From: CAZZNQ01 sp964655775
GTDB taxonomy: Bacteria; Planctomycetota; Brocadiia; SM23-32
DNA: 20,846 nt
Assembly: GCA_964655775.1 (NCBI GenBank)
Contig: CAZZNQ010000073.1
Span: 1-20,846 of the forward strand
Reading direction: 5' to 3'
Part shown: positions 12,278-19,451 of the stretch, piece after piece
How positions within the stretch are numbered: position 1 is the stretch's first letter
Layout: each line of letters opens with the position of its first letter
The notes under the pieces: generated by a model
The model's database searches: none
What the model was told of the DNA's origin: nothing
Seen by the model: only the letters and a program-made list of their open reading frames with translations
Translations under genes and position numbers: made by a program

Positions 12278-13354
12278 CTACCGGCTGAAATGGAACGTGA
12301 TGACGTCCCCGTCCTGCACCTCGTAGTCCTTCCCCTCCATGCGCAGTTTGCCTTGCGCCCGGGCCTCCTTCAGCGAACCGCACTCGGCCAGATCGTCGAA
12401 GCTCACCACCTCCGCCCGGATGAAGCCCTTCTCCATATCCGTGTGGATCTTGCCCGCGGCCTCGCGCGCCGTCGTGCCCGCCTCCACTGTCCAGGCCCGG
12501 CACTCGTCGGAGACGTAGGTGAAGAACGACCGCAGTCCCAGCAGATCGTAGCACGCCCGGATCACGCGCCCCGTCGCCATCTCCTCCAATCCCGCGTCCT
12601 CCATGAACACGGCCCGCTCCGCTTCGTCCAGCTCCAGCAGTTCCATCTCCAGTTCCGCGCAGATCCGTATCGGCGGCGGCTCCAGGTCCTCCAGGCCATC
12701 CGGCGCGCCCGCCGCGCCGATCTCGGACTCGTCGATGTTGAGGATCGCCTGCCGCGGCTTCCGTGTCAGGAAGCCGTAGTTCCGCAGCAGCTTCTCATCG
12801 GCTTCGGACAATTCCAGCGCCCGCAGCCCCGCCTCGCCTTCGACGGCCTCCCGGCATCGCTCCAGCAGCGCCTGCTCCCTCAGCAGCGCATCCCTGTCCG
12901 CGCTGCCTCGCCGCACGTCATGCTCAATCGTCTCCAGCCGGTTCTCGATCACCTGCAGGTCGGCCAGCAGCATCTCCTGGTCCATCGCCCGGTATTCGCG
13001 CACGGGGTCCACGCCCCCCAGCACCTCCGGCACGAACTCGGACTCGAACCCCCGCAGCACCATCAGCACGCCGTCCGTCTCGCGCAGCGCGGCCACGGCC
13101 TGCGCGCTCTGCTTGCCGCCCGCAAGATGCGCAAACACCCCGCCGACTTCCTCGAACTCGACGCTCGCCGGCACGCACTTCTTGGGCGACAGCATCTCCT
13201 CCAGCGCGTCCAACCGTTCGTCCGGCACGCGCAGAACGCCCAGGGCAAGCTGCTCGCCGGCGTGATACACGCCCACCTCGCCGTGCGCGCCGGTCAGCGC
13301 GTTGAACAGCGTCGTCTTGCCCGACTGTGGCAGCCCGACTATGCCGATTCGCAT
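12278..13354 (-). CDS. ychF: YchF/OLA1-like NTPase with TGS domain, divergent motifs
   Basis: A 358-residue protein of the Obg-related YchF group. The P-loop is GLPQSGKTT (7-15, Lys13), where canonical YchF has GLPNVGKST. The G3 position, usually VDIAG, reads EEVGG (68-72), so the Asp that contacts Mg is Glu. G4 is NIDE (206-209), the NxxE form that makes YchF prefer ATP. Residues 275-357 form the TGS domain with RAWTVEAGTTAREAAGKIHT and GKDYEVQDGDVITF. YchF binds ribosomes and acts in stress and antioxidant control. These changes suggest a paralogue subgroup rather than the housekeeping copy. The ATG at 13354 is 8 nt from GGAGG; a GTG three codons upstream is less well placed. Confidence 0.9.
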   Translation of the reverse strand: MRIGIVGLPQSGKTTLFNALTGAHGEVGVYHAGEQLALGVLRVPDERLDALEEMLSPKKCVPASVEFEEVGGVFAHLAGGKQSAQAVAALRETDGVLMVLRGFESEFVPEVLGGVDPVREYRAMDQEMLLADLQVIENRLETIEHDVRRGSADRDALLREQALLERCREAVEGEAGLRALELSEADEKLLRNYGFLTRKPRQAILNIDESEIGAAGAPDGLEDLEPPPIRICAELEMELLELDEAERAVFMEDAGLEEMATGRVIRACYDLLGLRSFFTYVSDECRAWTVEAGTTAREAAGKIHTDMEKGFIRAEVVSFDDLAECGSLKEARAQGKLRMEGKDYEVQDGDVITFHFSR

Positions 13355-13395
13355 CGCGCACACCTCCGGGATCCTGGGCCATGCATCATGCCGGA

Positions 13396-13424
13396 AGCAT
13401 ACCAGAGCAAATGCCGGGTCACAA
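13396..13424 (-). promoter_or_regulatory. Promoter candidate for the YchF-hydrolase-UPF0057 operon
   Basis: On the minus strand TTGTGA (13424-13419), a 17-bp spacer and TATGCT (13401-13396), each matching 4 of 6 consensus bases. The -10 box lies about 41 bp upstream of the YchF-like start. Confidence 0.4.
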
Positions 13425-13528
13425 CCGCGCCACGGCTATCAGCTGCTTTCCGCCCGGCAAACCGTCGGGGAGATACTGGAGTCCGGGCGCTCAGCCATGC
13501 CAATCAGGCGGCGATGATGGCCGCCGGT

Positions 13529-13556
13529 TTGCCGCAACGACGGGCCGGGTTAGAAT
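13529..13556 (+). promoter_or_regulatory. Promoter candidate for the beta-helix gene
   Basis: TTGCCG (13529-13534), a 16-bp spacer and TAGAAT (13551-13556). The -10 box ends 42 bp before the GTG start and is divergent from the YchF-like operon promoter. Confidence 0.45.
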
Positions 13557-13598
13557 GCGGGGGGGCAGGAACATTCTCCATGAGGAGGCGAACGGACG

Positions 13599-15197
13599 GT
13601 GGTATCCGCGCAAGGACATCTGCGCCCGCTGTCGGCGGCGCTCCTCATCATCGTATCCGCTCTGGGAGTATCGGGGGACGTCATGGGCACGGAATACTAC
13701 GTATCGCCGCAGGGCGACGACGGCGCGACGGGCACCTCGAGCGCAGCTGCTTTCAGGACTATCGGCAAGGCCGTGGAGATGGCCGGCGCCGGAGACACCG
13801 TCCGCTTGGCCCCCGGCACCTACGACGAACGCGTCACGCTGAAGAACTCCGGTGAGCAGGGCGCGCCCGTCACCATCCGCGGCGACGGCGAGGTCGTCTG
13901 GACCACGTCCCCGCCCGATCCGGAGATCGCCCTGAGAAGGTACGCGCTCAACATTTCCGACAGGCGACACGTGGTGGTGGACGGCATCACCTTCCGCGAC
14001 TGCAGCGCCTGGATATGGATCGGCAACAGTCACTACGTCACGGTGCGTAACTGCGTCTTCGACGGCGGCCGGATCTACAACCTGCTGCGCATCAACAACG
14101 GTTCTTACGTCCGCATCCTGAACTGCCGATTCCTGCGCGGCGTCGAACAACAGGGAACTCGCGATGAAGTGGACTGGATACCCACCCCTGGAGCGGACTA
14201 CATCGAGATCTTTCGCAACAGCCACCACAACCTGATCGAGGGCTGCGAGTTCGGCGCCATCACGCACCTCGCGATAACGGTGCAGCCGTTCGAGAAGGGC
14301 ACCTCACCCCGGTTCAACATCATTCGCAACTGCATCTTCCGGAACCCGCAATGGAAGTGCATCAGCCTACCTCACGGCACGGAGGACACGCTCGTCGAGG
14401 GCAATCTTTGCGAAGGAACCGGCGCCCTTCTGATGCACATGGAGAGCGTGCGGACGATCGTTCGGCGCAACCTGTTCCTGCGCTACCACGACGTCACCGG
14501 AGGCAACCCCGACATCACCTTGCGCGGCGCCTTCCGCATTCAGGGCGGCGCACAGCGCAACCGCATCTACAACAACCTGTTCTACCGCAACGAGCGCACC
14601 GTCACCAACTTCCGGTGGGACTCGGTGGTGACGGACAACGTCTGGAAGAACAACATCTTCTTCGACAACGCCCAGACCGTCTTCCTGGGCTTTGCCGACT
14701 ACGTGACGACGAATCGCAACCCGTTCGTGAACAACGTGATGCGGGGTAAGGCCGCGGGAGAAGCGATCATCGAGCTCGGTAGGAGCGGCGACACCTTCAC
14801 GCTTGCCGAAGCACAGACCGAACTGGGCGACCTCTATCGGGGCAACATCGACGTCGACCCGATGCTGGTTGACCCCGGGGGCGACGATTTCCGCCTCAGC
14901 GCCGGCTCCCCCTGCATTGACGCCGGCGCGCATTTGGCCAGGGTACAGGGAACGGGGTCTGGAACGGCGGTCGTCGTCGATGACCCGGGCCATTTCTGCG
15001 ACGGATACGGCCTGATCGAGGGCGATCTGATCCGCATAGGCGCCAACGCGCCGGTGCGGGTGCTAAACGTGGACCACGAACGGCGCGTGCTGACCCTCGA
15101 ACGGTCGGTGGACTTCCACGACGGAGACCCGGTCGACCTGCCGTACTCGGGCATCGCGCCGGACATCGGGCCTCTTGAGTTCACCGACAAGCCATGA
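13599..15197 (+). CDS. Secreted right-handed parallel beta-helix protein (DUF1565-like)
   Basis: A 532-residue protein. Residues 1-30 form a signal peptide. YYVSPQGDDGATGT (33-46) and AGDTVRLAPGTYDERVTL (64-81) are the DUF1565-type start common to secreted beta-helix proteins. From about 115 to 380 it has repeating turns such as VTVRNCVFDG, VRILNCRFLRG, FNIIRNCIFRN and NRIYNNLFYRN, each one coil of a pectate-lyase-like helix. It ends with LSAGSPCIDAGAH (433-445) and DIGPLEF (522-528). A strand-rich insert lies at about 450-515. Such proteins are often polysaccharide lyases or surface adhesins, and no catalytic residues can be assigned. GTG is chosen because AGGAGG is 10 nt upstream and it keeps the signal peptide; ATG at 13683 would lose it. 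Confidence 0.82.
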   Translation: MVSAQGHLRPLSAALLIIVSALGVSGDVMGTEYYVSPQGDDGATGTSSAAAFRTIGKAVEMAGAGDTVRLAPGTYDERVTLKNSGEQGAPVTIRGDGEVVWTTSPPDPEIALRRYALNISDRRHVVVDGITFRDCSAWIWIGNSHYVTVRNCVFDGGRIYNLLRINNGSYVRILNCRFLRGVEQQGTRDEVDWIPTPGADYIEIFRNSHHNLIEGCEFGAITHLAITVQPFEKGTSPRFNIIRNCIFRNPQWKCISLPHGTEDTLVEGNLCEGTGALLMHMESVRTIVRRNLFLRYHDVTGGNPDITLRGAFRIQGGAQRNRIYNNLFYRNERTVTNFRWDSVVTDNVWKNNIFFDNAQTVFLGFADYVTTNRNPFVNNVMRGKAAGEAIIELGRSGDTFTLAEAQTELGDLYRGNIDVDPMLVDPGGDDFRLSAGSPCIDAGAHLARVQGTGSGTAVVVDDPGHFCDGYGLIEGDLIRIGANAPVRVLNVDHERRVLTLERSVDFHDGDPVDLPYSGIAPDIGPLEFTDKP

Positions 15198-15210
15198 CGG
15201 CAGATCGGCA

Positions 15211-15240
15211 TTGGCCGTTGGCAACGGCTTTCCCTATGAT
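15211..15240 (+). promoter_or_regulatory. Promoter candidate for the amidohydrolase pair
   Basis: TTGGCC (15211-15216), an 18-bp spacer and TATGAT (15235-15240), with the -10 box 35 bp before the start of the first amidohydrolase gene. Confidence 0.4.
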
Positions 15241-15275
15241 TGCCCGAGCGACTCCAACTCTGAGAGGAAAAGCAG

Positions 15276-16103
15276 ATGGCCGACGCCGCGGCCGTGCTTG
15301 AGGATCTGCGCACGATCCCCAAGATCGATATCCACGCCCATCTGTTCAGCCGGGGCGCAACGCCCGACGAGGAGGAAATGCAGACCCTCGTCCGGCTGGC
15401 GCAATGGTGGAACGTGCGGGGCATCGTGCTGCTCGGCAACGTCGTCATGGGCTGGCCCGACTACCGCGAGCCGGCGTCGGAAGCAGTCCGCGCCATCAAC
15501 GATCACACCTTCCATGCTTTGAACAGGCACCCTGACTTGTTCCTGGGGTTCTGCTACCTGAACCCCGCCAACCCCGTGGCCTTCTGCATGGAGGAGCTCG
15601 GCCGCTGCGTCGTCGAGGGCGGTATGCGCGGCATCAAGCTGTGGCAGAGCGTGAAGGCCGACGATGCGCGCGTCGACCCCATAATGGAACGCGCCATGGC
15701 GCTGGGCATACCCGTGCTGCATCATACCTGGTACCAGGCCGGCGGGCCGCCGGGCAACGAGTCCACCCCCGCCGACGTCGCGAATCTGGCGCGCCGCTTC
15801 CCGGACGCCCTCGTCATCATGGCCCACCTGGGTGGAGGCGGGTGCCGGGGCGTGCTGGACGTGGCCGACGTGCCCAACGTATGCGTCGACACGGCGGGCA
15901 GCCAGCCCGAGGCGGGGCTCGTGGACTACGCGGTGGAGAGACTTGGCGCGGAGCGGGTTGTGTTCGGCACGGATTGGCCGGTGCGCGACGTGGGCGTTCA
16001 GATCGGGCGTGCCGTCGGCGACAACTTGAGCGTGGACGAGCGCGAGGCCATCCTCCGCGGCAATGCCATGCGTCTGCTCGGACTGGAGGAGGCGGAACTA
16101 TGA
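15276..16103 (+). CDS. Amidohydrolase family 2 metal-dependent hydrolase/decarboxylase
   Basis: A 275-residue TIM-barrel protein of the amidohydrolase-2 (COG2159) type. Metal ligands are visible: His20 and His22 in DIHAHLF on strand 1, a His in LHHTW (149-150), His184 in MAHLGGG and Asp233 in FGTDWP; GIKLWQS carries Lys121. The C-terminal GNAMRLLGL is typical. Family members are hydrolases or aromatic/lactone decarboxylases, and the substrate is not deducible. GAGG lies 8 nt before the ATG. Its stop codon overlaps the next gene's start by 4 bp (ATGA), so the two are translationally coupled. Confidence 0.85.
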   Translation: MADAAAVLEDLRTIPKIDIHAHLFSRGATPDEEEMQTLVRLAQWWNVRGIVLLGNVVMGWPDYREPASEAVRAINDHTFHALNRHPDLFLGFCYLNPANPVAFCMEELGRCVVEGGMRGIKLWQSVKADDARVDPIMERAMALGIPVLHHTWYQAGGPPGNESTPADVANLARRFPDALVIMAHLGGGGCRGVLDVADVPNVCVDTAGSQPEAGLVDYAVERLGAERVVFGTDWPVRDVGVQIGRAVGDNLSVDEREAILRGNAMRLLGLEEAEL

Positions 16104-16864
16104 CCGGCATCGTGGACACGAACGTATGGTGCGGGCACTGGCCCTTCCGCCGCCTGGAGCCGAACACGCCCGTCGATCTGAAAGCGCACCTGTCGGCCGG
16201 CGGCATACGCCAGGCGTGGGTGTCGGCGGTGGATGCCGTGCTGTATCCCGACCCCATGCTGGCGAACGTGCCGCTCCTGGAGCAGGTGGCGGGCGACGAC
16301 TTCTACGTGCCGATGGCCGTCATCGACGTTACTCTCGGCACCTGGCGCCGCGACCTCGAACGGTGCCTTGAGGTGTGGGGCTGCGGCGGGGTGAAAGTAA
16401 CCCCCAGCTACCACGGCTGCCCGCTGTCGGACAGGCGCATGGAGGAACTGGCCGAGGTGGCGCGTCAGGCCGACGTGCCCGTCTGCGTGCAGATGCGCAT
16501 TATGGACGAGCGAGCGCACCATCCCCTGATGAGGGTGCCCGGCGTGCCGGCGCGGGACGTTGCGGAAGTGGCAGCCGCCCATCCCGGGACGCCGTTCCTG
16601 GCCTGCGGCGCGTACCGCATGGATTTGGAGGCGCTGGCGGAGGCGCCGAACGTCTGGGCCGAGGTGTCGATGGTCGAGTCGTCGCTCTCGCTGCGCACCG
16701 CCGTGGAACGGATGGGCGCCGATCGGGTCGTGTTCGGCAGCCACAGCCCGTTTCAGTACCTCGCGGCGATGCTGGCCAAGCTGTCCGTGGACCCGCAGGA
16801 CGTAACGCCGGAGGAGGTCGCCGCAATTCGTGAGTTCAACGCGGCCACGCTTCTGGGGCACTGA
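16100..16864 (+). CDS. Amidohydrolase family 2 paralogue lacking metal ligands
   Basis: A 254-residue TIM-barrel protein homologous to its upstream neighbour by order of motifs, but the catalytic positions differ. The strand-1 HxH is NVW (8-10), the strand-5 HH is absent (PVCVQMR, 127-133), the strand-6 His is Cys in FLACGAYR (166-173) and the strand-8 FGTDWP is FGSHSPF (212-218). Thus all expected metal ligands appear lost, while Lys99 in GVKVTPSYHG is kept. It may be a non-catalytic partner or bind substrate in another way. The ATG at 16100 overlaps the previous stop, with GGAGGAGG upstream. An in-frame ORF extends back to 15641 but lies wholly inside the first gene. Confidence 0.8.
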   Translation: MTGIVDTNVWCGHWPFRRLEPNTPVDLKAHLSAGGIRQAWVSAVDAVLYPDPMLANVPLLEQVAGDDFYVPMAVIDVTLGTWRRDLERCLEVWGCGGVKVTPSYHGCPLSDRRMEELAEVARQADVPVCVQMRIMDERAHHPLMRVPGVPARDVAEVAAAHPGTPFLACGAYRMDLEALAEAPNVWAEVSMVESSLSLRTAVERMGADRVVFGSHSPFQYLAAMLAKLSVDPQDVTPEEVAAIREFNAATLLGH

Positions 16865-16878
16865 GCCGGAGGCTTGAA

Positions 16879-16971
16879 ATGAGGATCGCCTGCCGGCGCT
16901 GCCGCCTGCCGGTTATGGCTCGGCGAGGAACGCTCGCCCCGCGGCTGCCGGTGAAGACTCCGTTCTTTTGA
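16879..16971 (+). CDS. Possible 30-residue small ORF between amidohydrolase and GH2 genes
   Basis: This ORF begins 14 bp after the preceding stop, with GGAGG 6 nt before ATG, and ends 11 bp before the GH2 start. The peptide is Arg- and Cys-rich (MRIACRRCRLPVMARRG) and unlike any family I know. Its only support is the well-placed ribosome site and spacing. A 6-bp hairpin (16922-16938) falls inside it, so this may instead be plain intergenic sequence. Confidence 0.2.
   Translation: MRIACRRCRLPVMARRGTLAPRLPVKTPFF
16922..16938 (+). terminator. Hairpin between amidohydrolase pair and GH2 gene
   Basis: GGCGAG (16922-16927) pairs with CTCGCC (16933-16938) around a 5-nt loop. There is no T-tract, so it is at most a weak terminator. 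Confidence 0.3.
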
Positions 16972-16982
16972 GGCAACGGATC

Positions 16983-19301
16983 ATGACGGGAGTCATCTCG
17001 CTCAACGGGGAATGGACGCTGCAATTCGGCCCCGAGACGGCCGACGCTCCAGCGACGCCGGAGGAACTGGCCAGTTGCGCGTGGCAGGCCGTGGCCGCCG
17101 ATGTCCCGGGCAACGTGGAGTTGGATCTGGTTCGCGCCGGAATTCTTCCCGAGCTGGAGGTCGGCACAAACGTGTTCTGCCTCCGCGAACTTGAGACCTA
17201 TCGCTGGTGGTACTCTCGGGAGTTCACACCTCCTCCACTGGCACCGGGAGAGACACTTGAGCTCCGGTTCGACGGTGTCGACTGCCTGGCGTGGATCTGG
17301 CTCGGGAACAAGCCCGTCGGCCGGTGTGCCAATGCGCTGATTCCGCACTCGTTCGATATCACTGACCTCGTTACGCCCGATCGGTCGACAACGGTGCACG
17401 TGAGGCTGGACTCGCCTTTGCTGGCCGGTCGGCAGCGAATCCCGGAAGCGGTCGAAGCCACGGCGGGGCTGTCGAGCAGATGGGAGTCCATGGCCGTTCG
17501 CAAGGCACCCCATTGCTACGGCTGGGACATCATGCCTCGCGCGCTGAGCGCGGGCCTCTGGCGAGACGTGACACTGCGAAGAGTGCCGGCAACGCGCCTT
17601 CGTTCCGTGTACTGGTTCACGCAGTCGGTCGACGTGCAGTCGTCGAAAGCCACCGTCTGCGTCGACTGGGATTTCTGCACGGACCGGTTGCTCACCGACG
17701 ACATGGGCGTGCGCGCCTCGCTCACGGACGATTCGGGGCAAACCGCCTCTACAGAGACGCCCGCTCTCGGCACGCACGGGCGACTGCGATTCGATCTGGA
17801 CAAGGCCAGGCTCTGGTGGCCCCGCGGCTATGGTCGGCCCCACCTGTACGCTGCACGTGTGGAGTTGTTGGACTCCGGGGGCAAGGTTCTCGACAGCCAC
17901 CAGTGCCGTCTTGGTGTGCGGACCGCCGAGTTGGAGACCACGCCCGTCCTTGACGATGACGGAGACGGAACGTTCCGCTTCGTCGTCAACGGCACGCCGG
18001 TCTTCGCAAAGGGCACGAATTGGGTGCCACTGGACGCGTTCCACAGCCGCGACCGTCGGCACTACGAGGACGTGCTCCCGATGCTGGCCGAGCTGAACTG
18101 CAACATGGTTCGTTGCTGGGGTGGAAACGTCTACGAGGAAGAGCCCTTTTTCGATTATTGCGACGCCAACGGCATAATGGTGTGGCAGGACTTCGCCTTT
18201 GCCTGCGGGGTCTACCCCCAGGACCGAGCATTCCGGGAACAGGCATATGCGGAGGCGGAGAGCGTGGTCCGGCGGCTGCGCAATCACGCGTCGCTGGTTC
18301 TGTGGGCGGGGAACAACGAGAACGATCTCGTTCAGCAGTGGAAGGGTATGGCTCGCTACCAGGACCCGAACGACGACGTGATCAGTCGCCACGTGCTCGC
18401 AGAAGCCGTGCGCCGCAACGACCTGACCCGCCCCTACTTGCCCAGTTCTCCGTACATCGGGCCGGAGCTTCGAGCTCTGGACGCGCCGGACGATGCCATG
18501 CCGGAACAGCACCTCTGGGGCACGCGCCCACACTTCAAGTCGCCGTTCTACAGTGAATCATCCGCCCAGCTCGTCAGTGAGATCGGCTACCATGCCTGCC
18601 CCTGCCGGCTGAGCCTGGAGGAGATGCTCTCGCCCGAGGCCCTTTGGCCCCCGACGGGTAGCGCGGAGTGGGACGCCAAGTCCGTGACATGGCATCCGGC
18701 ACTCATGCCGGACGAATCCCGGGTGCGGATCATGACCAGGCAGCTTCGCTACCTCTTTGACGCGACGCCCGACAACCTGGACGACTACATCCTGGCCTCG
18801 CAGATCGCACAGATGGAAGCTTTGAAGTTCTTCATCGAACGCTGGCGGATGAAGCCCGGCGCTGGGGGAATACTGTGGTGGAATCTGCGCGACGGTTGGC
18901 CGGTGATATCCGACGCGGCGGCGGTCGACTACTACAACCGCCGCAAGCTTGCCTTTGACGTCATAAAACGGGTGCAGGCGGACGTCTGCGTGATGGTGGC
19001 GGAGGCGGTAGCCGGCGAACATGCGGTCATTGCGGCCAACGATACCCGGAGCGCCGCACAGGGCAGGGCCAGGGTGACCGACAACGCCCGAGAGGAGCTT
19101 CTGAGTACCCGCTTCGAGGTCGGCCCAGGCGAACGCGCCGAGGTGGGGCGGCTGCCCGTCGAGCGATCCAACGAAATGTGGTTGATCCAGTGGGAGCTTG
19201 CCGACGGGACTGCCGGCCGAAACCATTATCTGTGCGGGCCGACGCCCATGCCGCTGGACGTCTACCGTGCCTTCCTGCCTGCGCTCGGCATCAGGTGTTG
19301 A
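16983..19301 (+). CDS. Glycoside hydrolase family 2, beta-mannosidase-like
   Basis: A 772-residue enzyme in the usual GH2 order: sugar-binding jelly roll (about 5-200, with SLNGEWTL at 6-13, VPGNVELDL at 41-49 and FDGVDCLAWIWLG at 96-108), immunoglobulin-like domain (205-320), TIM barrel (325-660) and C-terminal beta domain. The barrel shows RCWGGNVYEEEPFFDYCD (377-394), acid/base Glu446 in WAGNNEN and nucleophile Glu533 in VSEIGYHACP, in beta-mannosidase style. There is no signal peptide, so it is cytoplasmic, probably trimming mannosides taken up from outside. ATG at 16983 follows GAGG by 9 nt; a TTG five codons upstream is the only earlier start. Specificity for mannose is by motif resemblance. 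Confidence 0.9.
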   Translation: MTGVISLNGEWTLQFGPETADAPATPEELASCAWQAVAADVPGNVELDLVRAGILPELEVGTNVFCLRELETYRWWYSREFTPPPLAPGETLELRFDGVDCLAWIWLGNKPVGRCANALIPHSFDITDLVTPDRSTTVHVRLDSPLLAGRQRIPEAVEATAGLSSRWESMAVRKAPHCYGWDIMPRALSAGLWRDVTLRRVPATRLRSVYWFTQSVDVQSSKATVCVDWDFCTDRLLTDDMGVRASLTDDSGQTASTETPALGTHGRLRFDLDKARLWWPRGYGRPHLYAARVELLDSGGKVLDSHQCRLGVRTAELETTPVLDDDGDGTFRFVVNGTPVFAKGTNWVPLDAFHSRDRRHYEDVLPMLAELNCNMVRCWGGNVYEEEPFFDYCDANGIMVWQDFAFACGVYPQDRAFREQAYAEAESVVRRLRNHASLVLWAGNNENDLVQQWKGMARYQDPNDDVISRHVLAEAVRRNDLTRPYLPSSPYIGPELRALDAPDDAMPEQHLWGTRPHFKSPFYSESSAQLVSEIGYHACPCRLSLEEMLSPEALWPPTGSAEWDAKSVTWHPALMPDESRVRIMTRQLRYLFDATPDNLDDYILASQIAQMEALKFFIERWRMKPGAGGILWWNLRDGWPVISDAAAVDYYNRRKLAFDVIKRVQADVCVMVAEAVAGEHAVIAANDTRSAAQGRARVTDNAREELLSTRFEVGPGERAEVGRLPVERSNEMWLIQWELADGTAGRNHYLCGPTPMPLDVYRAFLPALGIRC

Positions 19302-19451
19302 GCCACTGATGTCGTCTTCGGTACGTTTCTCTGCTGAGAGATCCGCTTGCAGCCCCTCACGGAGTTGCTTCGGCCCGGGCGATGGTGTACCGTGCCGCAA
19401 GCGTCGTGAAGCGGGGCGACGCCATGGCCAACCGCGCAAAGGGAGCCTGAG

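Noticed and set aside
12272..13855. 527-codon plus-strand ORF
   Set aside because: It is antisense to the YchF-like gene and its end overlaps the beta-helix gene in another frame.
15641..16099. N-terminal extension of the second amidohydrolase
   Set aside because: The extension lies entirely within the first amidohydrolase gene in another frame and is Arg/Gly-rich. The ATG at 16100 has a good ribosome site and the family start.
16836..18533. 565-codon minus-strand ORF
   Set aside because: It is antisense to the GH2 gene, which has full catalytic motifs.
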